Shown one piece after another: positions 33,217 through 41,348 of a DNA stretch of 64,000 bases. The stretch comes from Lachnoclostridium sp. An169 (GTDB lineage Bacteria > Bacillota > Clostridia > Lachnospirales > Lachnospiraceae), in NCBI RefSeq assembly GCF_002160525.1, contig NZ_NFKT01000013.1, positions 59,972 to 123,971 of the forward strand, read 5' to 3'. The position numbers were made by a program, and so were the translations under genes. Position 1 is the first letter of the stretch. Every line of letters starts with the position of its first letter. The notes under the pieces were generated by a model. It was not told the DNA's origin. It searched no databases and was given only the letters and a program-made list of their open reading frames with translations.

Positions 33217-35643
33217 ATGGAAAAATATCTGGATACTTCTCTTTCCCCGGAGGAGAGAGCGGAGGACCTGCTGGGAAAAATGAGCCTGGAAGAGAAGATG
33301 GGGCAGGTGGCAGGATGGTGGCCGCAGAAGCCCGGGGAGACGGAGATACTGCGCAAGAATTATCCGGCCGGCGCAGGCCACATAAGCTGTATCGAGATGA
33401 GGGACCTGAAAGACTGGGATGAGATCGCGCGTTTTCAGAGGGAGATCCAGGAGACGGTCATGGAGCTGAGCGAGCACCATATTCCGGCTGTATTCCATAT
33501 GGAAGGGCTGTGCGGCGCATTTCTCCAGGATTCTACAAGTTTTCCGTCCGGAATCGGAAGAGCATCATCTTTTGATCCGGCTCTGGAAGAACGGATCGGG
33601 CATGTGGTCGCTATTCAGGAGCAGGCTGCGGGAGTCACCCAGACTTTCGCGCCGGTGCTGGATATTTCCCGGGATTCACGCATGGGAAGACAGGGCGAGA
33701 CATACGGGGAAGATCCGGCCCTGGCGTCTGCCATGGGCGCGGCATATACGAGAGGACTCCAGGGCGCGTCCCTGGACGGCCGCCATACGGACGCAGTGGC
33801 AAAGCATTTTCTTGGATTCCATGAGTCAAAGGGAGGGATACACGGCGCTGACGCCGAAATATCGGAGAGGGAACTGCGTGAGGTGTACGCCAGACCGTTC
33901 CAGGCAGCGGTCACGGAGAGCGGGCTGAAAGGAATTATGCCATGCTACTGCTCGCTTAACGGCGCGCCGGTCTCGGCGACAGAAGAGTATCTGACGGGAC
34001 TGCTGCGGGAAGAGATGGGATTTGACGGGATGACGGTGGCGGACTACTGCGCCATCTCAAATGTCCATACCGTACAGAAAGTCGAAGAGACGCTTGCGGA
34101 TGCGGGATACCGATGTATGGATGCCGGCCTGGATGTGGAACTGCCGGATAAAAACGCTTACGGGGACGAACTGGCAGAACGGTTCGCGGACGGAAGCGCG
34201 GCCCCGGAGATCCTGGACCGGGCTGTGAGGAGGGTGCTGACGGCAAAGTTCCGCATGGGGCTCTTCGAGCATCCGTTCTGCCTCGATCCCGGGGAACAGC
34301 AGGCCGTATATGAAAAGCTCAGACCGGAGGCCGAGCAGGTTTCCCTGGAGTCGGCCCGGGAATCCGCCGTGCTGCTGAAAAATGACGGAGTGCTTCCCGC
34401 CGGTCCGGAGCGGTATGCCGGAAAGAAAATCGCGGTGATCGGCTGGCACGCGGGAACTGCCCGGAGCTTTTTCGGAGGATATACACATTTTACCTTTGCC
34501 GAGGGAAAATACGCGGTGATCACCACCACTGCAGGACTGGGAGGCGAGCGCACGGAGAATGAATCGACGGCGAACGTGGCCCGGATTCCGGGAACAAAGA
34601 TCCAGGCAGAATCCCCGGTATTTGAGGAGATCCTGAAGCACCAGAAGCCGGGGATACGGAGCCTGTATGAAGAGCTGAGGGAACGCTTTCCGGACGCGCA
34701 GGTCGGCTATGCTTACGGCTATCCTTTCGCGGGAAATGACACATCCCGCCATGCGGAGGCCCTGGAACTCGCGGCAGGCGCGGATCTTGTGATTGTGACG
34801 CTGGGAGGGAAGTACGGATGCAACTTTATCGCCTCCATGGGAGAAGGCGTGGACAGCACGAATATCAACCTGCCGGAATGTCAGGAGATCTTCCTCAAAG
34901 AACTGGAAAAGCTCGGGAAACCGGTAGTGGGGGTCCATTTTAACGGAAGACCGGTATCCAGTGATACGGCGGACCGGGTCTGCAGCGCTCTGATCGAAGC
35001 GTGGAATCCGTCGGAAATGGGAGCATGTGCCCTTGCGGATGTGCTGACCGGCAGGATCAGTCCGTCAGGAAAACTTCCGGTCAGTGTGGCTTACAATGCG
35101 GGACAGATTCCGGTCTGCTATAATCATCCCAACGGGTCCTGCTGGCATCAGAGTGAGAGCATCGGATTTCCCGATTATCTGGATGCTCCCCACAGACCCA
35201 GGTATCCCTTCGGACACGGACTCTCCTACACGTCATTTTCTTACGGAAACATGGAAATCCGTAAGGAGGAGGGCGAAGGTAAGATCCGGCTCTCCTTTGA
35301 ACTGGAAAACACCGGAGACTGCTATGGCGTGGAGACGGCGCAGATGTATGTGACGGACTGCTATGCCAGTATGACGCGCCCGGTAAAAGAACTGGCGGGC
35401 TTCCGGCGTGTTGGTCTCAGTCCGGGGGAGAAGAAGCGGGTGACATTCATCATGCGGGCGGACCAGATGGCGTTCCTGGACCGGAAGATGCGCTGGAAGG
35501 TAGAGAAGGGAACTTTCCTGGCGGAAATCGGAAGCTCATCGGAGGACATCCGTCTGAGCGGAGAATTCCGGATCGGGCAGGACCGTTATGTGGACGGCAG
35601 GAACAGAGGATTTTACGCAGCATCAGAAGAGGAGAAAATATAA
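33217..35643 (+). CDS. Glycoside hydrolase family 3 (second copy)
   Basis: 808 residues. The barrel has HMEGLCGAFLQDSTSFPSGI, LDISRDSRMGRQGETYGEDP, AVAKHFLGFHESKGGIHGAD and nucleophile Asp276 in GMTVADYCAI. The sandwich domain and a C-terminal fibronectin-III-like domain (FELENTGDCYGVETAQMYV) follow. There is no signal peptide. It has an insertion near residues 426-470 (AGTARSFFGGYTHFTFAEGK onward) typical of GH3 xylosidase/glucosidase subgroups. ATG 33217 was chosen with GGGAG 10 nt upstream; ATGs at 33190 and 33193 lack a site. Specificity could be beta-glucoside, beta-xyloside or alpha-arabinoside. Confidence 0.92.
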   Translation: MEKYLDTSLSPEERAEDLLGKMSLEEKMGQVAGWWPQKPGETEILRKNYPAGAGHISCIEMRDLKDWDEIARFQREIQETVMELSEHHIPAVFHMEGLCGAFLQDSTSFPSGIGRASSFDPALEERIGHVVAIQEQAAGVTQTFAPVLDISRDSRMGRQGETYGEDPALASAMGAAYTRGLQGASLDGRHTDAVAKHFLGFHESKGGIHGADAEISERELREVYARPFQAAVTESGLKGIMPCYCSLNGAPVSATEEYLTGLLREEMGFDGMTVADYCAISNVHTVQKVEETLADAGYRCMDAGLDVELPDKNAYGDELAERFADGSAAPEILDRAVRRVLTAKFRMGLFEHPFCLDPGEQQAVYEKLRPEAEQVSLESARESAVLLKNDGVLPAGPERYAGKKIAVIGWHAGTARSFFGGYTHFTFAEGKYAVITTTAGLGGERTENESTANVARIPGTKIQAESPVFEEILKHQKPGIRSLYEELRERFPDAQVGYAYGYPFAGNDTSRHAEALELAAGADLVIVTLGGKYGCNFIASMGEGVDSTNINLPECQEIFLKELEKLGKPVVGVHFNGRPVSSDTADRVCSALIEAWNPSEMGACALADVLTGRISPSGKLPVSVAYNAGQIPVCYNHPNGSCWHQSESIGFPDYLDAPHRPRYPFGHGLSYTSFSYGNMEIRKEEGEGKIRLSFELENTGDCYGVETAQMYVTDCYASMTRPVKELAGFRRVGLSPGEKKRVTFIMRADQMAFLDRKMRWKVEKGTFLAEIGSSSEDIRLSGEFRIGQDRYVDGRNRGFYAASEEEKI

Positions 35644-35647
35644 GACC

Positions 35648-37732
35648 ATGGGAAAGCAGATCTATCATGTACTGGAAGATCCTGATTATCAGGATTCCTA
35701 TATCGACATTGACGAGACGAGAACAAGGAAGAATGCAAAAGGAGAAGAGACGGCTTACCGCTATATCCATGGCGGCTTCCGGAAAAAAGCGGTAAAGTTC
35801 AGCATCCACTTTCCCGATCCGGAACAGTACCGGGGGGTTTTCTTCCAGTATCTGTCCCCGTTTCCGGGACCGGACGAGGAGATGGCGGCGTTCGCGGCCA
35901 CAGGGGCGGATGATGTGATTCTGTTCTCGATCCTTCACGGAGCGTATTTCGTGGAGAGCAATATGGGAGTAAAAGATATGTTCGCCCCGGACCCCGATGA
36001 GACGGTGCGGTGGAAATCCAGCGCGGCGGTCGCCGAGTTCAGCAGAAAAAAGGCCATGGAGATCTATTCCTGCTCCCGTCCGGCGGGGATCGTATACGGC
36101 GGAAGCGGCGGAGGATACAAGACTATGGCGTGCATCGAAAATACGGATGCCTGGGACGGCGCGGTTCCGTATGTGATCGGAACCCCGGCGTCCCTGCCAA
36201 ACACGATTACCATGCATGTCCAGGGAGAGCGCGTCCTGCGGAACGCGTTCCCGAAGATCCTGGATCATCTGGACGCCGGCGGCAGCGGAGACATGTACGA
36301 GGGTCTGGACCGGGATGAGGCTGACATGCTCCGGGAACTGACCAGTATGGGAATTCCGCCGCTTGCCTGGTATCCCGAGGCGAAGGGGCAGTTCAGCGAC
36401 CTGTCCCTCCCCGTGCTCATGCCGGGAATCAAACGGATGGATCCCGGATATTTTTCGGATTTCTGGACTGTCCCGGGATATATGGGAGCGGACCCGAAGA
36501 GCAGTGCGTCGAAGGACAGACTGCAGTTTGAGGGAACGGTGAAAAGTGTCCGTCTCCCCGAACAGGAAGAGAACGGAAACGGAGAACCCGACAGCCGCAG
36601 CGGCGTGGACGACGCCTGGAAGAAGATGATCGCTGAAGGAAAAGATTCCTGGATCGAGCTGGAAAGACTTCCGGAGGGGAAAAATCTGTACATGCGGGGA
36701 GTGTCCGTTACTTTTGAGAGCGGCAGTGCGGCGGGGAAACAGCTCATGATGGATCAGGTGTACCCGGGCGAAAACGGCGGCGGATATATTACGGTCAGTA
36801 TGGGCGGCAGCGGGGAAACGCTCCGGGACATCCTTTCGGGAGTGAAGCCGGGAGACAGGCTGACGCTTGACAATTCCGACTATATCGCCATCCAGTCCTA
36901 TTACAGACACCAGGTTCCGGCAGATTTAAGTTTTCACGCATGGGACCAGTTCCGCAAAGAGGACGGGACGCCGGCCCTGCCCCAGCGGCAGAATGTTATG
37001 GGATACAGCTTTACGGGAACAGGGACCGTGCAGGATGGGAACATTCAGTGCAGGGTCATCATGATCCAGGCGCTCATGGATGAATCCACCTGCCCCTGGA
37101 GCGCGGACTGGTACAGGGGAAAAGTGATCGAGTCCCGCGGAAATGAGGATGATTACAGGCTTTACTACATGCAGCGGTGCATGCACGGGGACGTCACCTG
37201 GCTGGAGAATAATATGTCCGTCAATTATAAAGGGGCGCTCTTCCAGGCGCTGCTTGACATGGCAGCCTGGGTTATGGAAGGAAAGGAACCTCTCAGAACA
37301 ACCGTGTACCGGAGAAGCGGCGGACAGATCGAGGAGGAGCCGGACGCGGCACGCAGGCGCGGCATGCAGGCGGGTGTGCGGCTTACCGTGAACGGTGAAA
37401 AGTGCGCTCATGTCCGCGCAGGGGAAGAATTTACCCTTAAGGCGGAGATGACCATGCCGGAGAACGCCGGAGAGATCACGTCCGCGCGCTTTGACCTGAA
37501 TGATAACTGGACGTATTCCGTGCCGGCGCAGGGACTTTTCCCGATCGAAGGGGAAGTGAAGCGCACAGAAAAAGACGGCGTCCATGGTGCGGTATCCGAG
37601 ATAAACTGTAAGTATGAGGAACCGGGCGTTCATTTCGCGTCTGTGCGGATCACCAGCCAGAGGGACGGAGACGCGGACGATATTTTCACGCAGGTCTGCA
37701 ATCTGGACAGGGTAAGGATTATTGTAGAATAA
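35648..37732 (+). CDS. Uncharacterised alpha/beta-hydrolase-like protein of a glycoside operon
   Basis: 694 residues, starting 4 nt after the GH3 stop; an AGAGGAG stretch in the GH3 end serves as binding site. The N-terminal 130 residues are beta-rich (AVKFSIHFPDPEQYRGVFFQ, DDVILFSILHGAYFVESN). A nucleophile elbow follows, GIVYGGSGGGYKTM, with Ser153 in Gly-x-Ser-x-Gly context, then DAWDGAVPYVIGTPAS. A late YYMQRCMHGD holds a possible catalytic His513, reminiscent of tannase/feruloyl-esterase-like hydrolases. The C-terminal 110 residues form a beta-sandwich (CAHVRAGEEFTLKAEMTMPE). No signal peptide. I infer an intracellular esterase or lyase that removes a non-sugar part of an imported glycoside; no family name can be given. 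Confidence 0.7.
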   Translation: MGKQIYHVLEDPDYQDSYIDIDETRTRKNAKGEETAYRYIHGGFRKKAVKFSIHFPDPEQYRGVFFQYLSPFPGPDEEMAAFAATGADDVILFSILHGAYFVESNMGVKDMFAPDPDETVRWKSSAAVAEFSRKKAMEIYSCSRPAGIVYGGSGGGYKTMACIENTDAWDGAVPYVIGTPASLPNTITMHVQGERVLRNAFPKILDHLDAGGSGDMYEGLDRDEADMLRELTSMGIPPLAWYPEAKGQFSDLSLPVLMPGIKRMDPGYFSDFWTVPGYMGADPKSSASKDRLQFEGTVKSVRLPEQEENGNGEPDSRSGVDDAWKKMIAEGKDSWIELERLPEGKNLYMRGVSVTFESGSAAGKQLMMDQVYPGENGGGYITVSMGGSGETLRDILSGVKPGDRLTLDNSDYIAIQSYYRHQVPADLSFHAWDQFRKEDGTPALPQRQNVMGYSFTGTGTVQDGNIQCRVIMIQALMDESTCPWSADWYRGKVIESRGNEDDYRLYYMQRCMHGDVTWLENNMSVNYKGALFQALLDMAAWVMEGKEPLRTTVYRRSGGQIEEEPDAARRRGMQAGVRLTVNGEKCAHVRAGEEFTLKAEMTMPENAGEITSARFDLNDNWTYSVPAQGLFPIEGEVKRTEKDGVHGAVSEINCKYEEPGVHFASVRITSQRDGDADDIFTQVCNLDRVRIIVE

Positions 37733-37766
37733 TTAATATACGGATCCTGTAATTCCGCAAAATAAA

Positions 37767-37815
37767 ACAGAGCGCTGCGGCAGAGGAAATCTCCTCTGCG
37801 CGGCGCTCTGTTCTG
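37767..37815 (+). terminator. Terminator of the second glycoside operon
   Basis: ACAGAGCGC pairs with GCGCTCTGT outside and GGCAGAGGA with TCCTCTGC inside; TTCTG follows. Confidence 0.75.
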
Positions 37816-37841
37816 CTGTACGCCGCCTCTGCAGATTTTTG

Positions 37842-37870
37842 TTGTGGCGTGTCCGGGGAAAGGATATAAT
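37842..37870 (+). promoter_or_regulatory. Promoter of addB-addA
   Basis: TTGTGG, 17-nt spacer, TATAAT, 95 nt before the addB start. It shows that the long in-frame region upstream of addB is leader. Confidence 0.75.
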
Positions 37871-37885
37871 AGATACAGTTCACAT

Positions 37886-37914
37886 ATCCTCCGGCCGGTC
37901 TTCCGCCGGAGGAT
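37886..37914 (+). promoter_or_regulatory. Perfect hairpin in the addB leader
   Basis: ATCCTCCGGC pairs with GCCGGAGGAT around a nine-base loop, shortly after the start of transcription. No T run follows. Confidence 0.55.
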
Positions 37915-37954
37915 CAGACGCAGAATCAGACACAGAATCAGACACAGAATTCAG
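37909..37954 (+). repeat. 12-bp tandem repeat in the addB leader
   Basis: CAGAATCAGACA occurs perfectly at 37921-37932 and 37933-37944, flanked by degenerate copies. The last runs into the AGGAGG site of addB. Confidence 0.75.
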
Positions 37955-37964
37955 GAGGCATCCC

Positions 37965-40900
37965 ATGTCATTACAGTTTATATTCGGGAATTCCGGAAGC
38001 GGAAAATCCCATTATCTGATACAGCATATTGTGCAGGAGTCGGTCCGCTGTCCGCAGAAGAACTATCTTGTCCTTGTTCCGGAGCAGTTTACCATGGAGA
38101 CCCAGAGGGAGCTGTGCCGGGCACATCCACGGAGAGGGATTATGAATATCGACGTCTTAAGTTTCGGCAGGCTTGCCCACCGTGTATTCGAGGAACAGGG
38201 GCAGGACCATCTGCGGGTTCTGGACGATGAGGGCAAGAACCTGGTTCTGCGCAGGATTGCAGGCGGCTATGAGGAAGAACTGACGGTACTTAAGGGCAAT
38301 CTGAAGAAGCAGGGATACATCAGCGAGGTAAAGTCTGTGATCTCGGAGTTTACCCAGTACGGCGTAGGCTTTGAACGTCTGGACGAGTTCATGGAGGGTA
38401 TTGACCCGGACAGCTATCTGTACTATAAGCTGAAAGACATCCGGAAGGTCTATGAAGGCTTTGAGGAGTTCCTGAAAGAGCGGTATATCACGAAGGAGGA
38501 AATGCTCGATGTGCTGAGCGGCATGGTTCCCCGGTCGAAGCTTCTGAAAGGGAGCGTTGTCGCACTGGACGGGTTCACCGGATTTACCCCCGTGCAGAAC
38601 CGGCTTCTGGGAGAACTCCTCCGGGTGTGTGAAAAAGTGATGATTACCGTGGAGATGGACCGCCGGGAAGACCCTTTTGTGTACCGCCATCCGTACCAGC
38701 TCTTTGGCTTAAGCAAGCAGATGGTGACGTCTCTTGTAAAGACGGCACAGGAGGTGAATACAGAAATTGACGATCCGGCAGAACTCTGCCAGACACCGCC
38801 CTGGCGATTCCGGGAGAATCCGGTGATGGCTTTCCTGGAGTCGGAGCTGTTCCGCTATTCCCGGAGAACCTGGGAGGAAGAGCAGAGCGCGGTGTCCCTT
38901 CACGAGTCCAGAAATCCGCGTTCGGAAGCCATGCACACGGCGGAGCAGATCCGCCGGCTTGTGCGGGAAAAAGGCTTCCGCTACCGTGACATCGCCGTGA
39001 TTACATCGGATATGAATGTGTATGCGGATGTGCTGGAAAAGGCGTGCGCAGCATATGAGATCCCGGTGTTTATGGATTACAAGAAAAGCATTCTCCTGAA
39101 TTCCTTCGTGGAGTATCTGCGCAGCCTCCTCTCCATGGCGGAGGAAGGGTTTACCTATGAGAGCGTGTTCCGGCATCTGCGCACCGGACTTACGGGATTC
39201 ACGGCGGACGAAGTGGACCGGATGGAAAACTATGTGGTTGCCCTTGGACTCAAAGGATATAAGAAATGGCAGCAGGCATGGGTGAGACGGACGCCGGGGA
39301 CAGACGGGGAAGCGCTGGCAGATCTGAATCATCTGCGTGTCCGCTTTGTGGAGAAAATCGATCCGCTCATGATCATTCTGAAGAAACGCAGAAAGACGGT
39401 GCGGGATATTACGCTGGCAGTGTATGAGCATCTGGTGCGGGAGAAGCTGCAGGAACAGCTTAAGTCAATGGAAGACCGGTTTCAGGCGGAGGGGGAACTT
39501 GCCCTGGCCAAAGAATACTCCCAGGTATACCGGATCGCCATGGAACTGTTTGACAGGTTTGTGGAGCTTCTGGGGGACGAGGAGACTGCCCTGAAGGATT
39601 ACTGCGGTCTTCTGGACGCCGGACTGGAGGAGGCGAAGGTAGGCGTGATCCCGCCGAGCATTGACCAGGTAGTTATCGGCGATATGGAGCGCACCAGAAT
39701 CCGGAATATCCGGGCACTGTTCTTTGTGGGGGCAAACGACACCCTCCTGCCCGGGAACGCGGGCGCCAGGGGGCTTCTTTCGGAGCGGGACCGGGAGAAA
39801 TTCGCGGACGCCCGGATCGAGCTCTCGCCGGGGCCGAAGGAGAAGCTCTATGCTCAGAAATTTTATCTCTATATGAATCTGACAAAGCCCACAGAGTACC
39901 TGTGCCTGTCCTGGTCTAAGGTTTCCGGCGAGGGGAAGACCCTGCGTCCCGCCTATCTCATCCAGGATATTCGCAGGCTCTTCCCGGACATCAGGACCCG
40001 GGATGAGGAGAACAGGGAACTGGCGTACCGGGAGCTGACGAGAAAGACCGGAATCCGCTATCTCGCGGAAGGCATAAGGGACCGCAGGCAGGGAGTGGGG
40101 CAGGAGTGGAAGGAACTCTATACCTGGTTCGCGGGGGATGAAAAGAGCCGGACTGCGCTCAGTCAGGTCCTGCGTGCCGGATTTTTAAGACGGCAGGAGA
40201 AAAGTCTCGGAAAAGAGACGGCGGGAGAACTGTATTCCGATCCGGACTATGTAAGCGTGACCCGGCTGGAGCAGTTCGCCTCCTGTGCCTACGCCCATTT
40301 CCTGAACTACGGGCTGCGTCTGTCCGACCGGGAAGAATACGGGTTCGAGACTATGGATCTGGGAAATATCGTCCATCAGGCACTGGAGCGTTTCGCCCGG
40401 AAAGCAGAGCGGGAGAAATTAAACTGGACGGAGATGACAGATGAGAAACGGGATGAACTGATCGAAGAGAGTGTGGAAGAAAGTGTCATCGATTATGGAA
40501 ATACCGTCCTTTTCAGCAGTGCAAGAAACGAATATATGATCCACCGGATCAAGCGCCTGATCCGCCGGTCGGTCTGGGCGCTGACAAAGCAGCTGGAGAA
40601 AGGGGACTTTGTGCCGAGCGGGTATGAACTGAAATTCGGAAGCGGGAAGATCGACCGCATTGATACCTGCGAGGACGAGTCAAAAGTTTATGTAAAGGTG
40701 ACCGACTATAAGACCGGCATGAAAGCGTTTGACATTACCGCTTTTTATCACGGGCTGCAGATGCAGCTCCCCGTCTATATGAATGCGGCTGTGGAGGTGG
40801 AGAAGAAACGTCATCCCGGGAAACAGGTGGTGCCTGCGGGAATCTTCTACTACCGCATTCAGGATCCCATCGTGGGCAGAGAGGACACTGACGAGGCAGT

Positions 40901-41348
40901 GGAAAAGAGTATTCTGAAAGAACTCCGTCTGGACGGGATTATAAACGGGAGCGGGGAGATTGTGGAGCATCTGGAACATGACCTCTCCGGTACGTCTGTG
41001 CTTTATCCGCTGGGAAGAAACCGGGACGGTTCCTTAAGCAAAAGTTCCCGGGCGCTGCCGCCGGAGGCATTTGACACAGTACTTGCGTATACAAAAGAGA
41101 AAGAGCGGGAACTGAAAGAGCAGATGTATGCGGGGGACGTGCAGGCGGCTCCCTACGAACTGGGGGACGCAACCGGATGTGACTACTGCCCCTTCCGGGA
41201 CATCTGCGGCTTTGATCCAAGGATCGAGGGATGCGGCTACCGGAGACTGGAGAAATATTCTATGGAAGAGGCCATAGAAAAGATGAAAGAGAAGACAGGC
41301 GGAAGCGGAAATGAAGGGGAAGATAAAGGAGAAGACCGATGGGAGTAA
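37965..41348 (+). CDS. addB: ATP-dependent helicase/nuclease subunit B
   Basis: 1127 residues, the usual AddB size. It has an N-terminal Walker A GNSGSGKS (residues 8-15), an inactive helicase-like body that in other AddBs reads Chi, and a C-terminal nuclease domain (VTDYKTGMKAFDITAFYHGL with Asp and Lys of the PD-(D/E)XK motif). Fe-S ligands are one Cys in LEQFASCAYAHFLNYG and three in the closing CDYCPFRDICGF. The ATG has AGGAGG 6 nt upstream. With AddA it processes double-strand breaks for recombination. It overlaps addA by 10 nt. Confidence 0.96.
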   Translation: MSLQFIFGNSGSGKSHYLIQHIVQESVRCPQKNYLVLVPEQFTMETQRELCRAHPRRGIMNIDVLSFGRLAHRVFEEQGQDHLRVLDDEGKNLVLRRIAGGYEEELTVLKGNLKKQGYISEVKSVISEFTQYGVGFERLDEFMEGIDPDSYLYYKLKDIRKVYEGFEEFLKERYITKEEMLDVLSGMVPRSKLLKGSVVALDGFTGFTPVQNRLLGELLRVCEKVMITVEMDRREDPFVYRHPYQLFGLSKQMVTSLVKTAQEVNTEIDDPAELCQTPPWRFRENPVMAFLESELFRYSRRTWEEEQSAVSLHESRNPRSEAMHTAEQIRRLVREKGFRYRDIAVITSDMNVYADVLEKACAAYEIPVFMDYKKSILLNSFVEYLRSLLSMAEEGFTYESVFRHLRTGLTGFTADEVDRMENYVVALGLKGYKKWQQAWVRRTPGTDGEALADLNHLRVRFVEKIDPLMIILKKRRKTVRDITLAVYEHLVREKLQEQLKSMEDRFQAEGELALAKEYSQVYRIAMELFDRFVELLGDEETALKDYCGLLDAGLEEAKVGVIPPSIDQVVIGDMERTRIRNIRALFFVGANDTLLPGNAGARGLLSERDREKFADARIELSPGPKEKLYAQKFYLYMNLTKPTEYLCLSWSKVSGEGKTLRPAYLIQDIRRLFPDIRTRDEENRELAYRELTRKTGIRYLAEGIRDRRQGVGQEWKELYTWFAGDEKSRTALSQVLRAGFLRRQEKSLGKETAGELYSDPDYVSVTRLEQFASCAYAHFLNYGLRLSDREEYGFETMDLGNIVHQALERFARKAEREKLNWTEMTDEKRDELIEESVEESVIDYGNTVLFSSARNEYMIHRIKRLIRRSVWALTKQLEKGDFVPSGYELKFGSGKIDRIDTCEDESKVYVKVTDYKTGMKAFDITAFYHGLQMQLPVYMNAAVEVEKKRHPGKQVVPAGIFYYRIQDPIVGREDTDEAVEKSILKELRLDGIINGSGEIVEHLEHDLSGTSVLYPLGRNRDGSLSKSSRALPPEAFDTVLAYTKEKERELKEQMYAGDVQAAPYELGDATGCDYCPFRDICGFDPRIEGCGYRRLEKYSMEEAIEKMKEKTGGSGNEGEDKGEDRWE

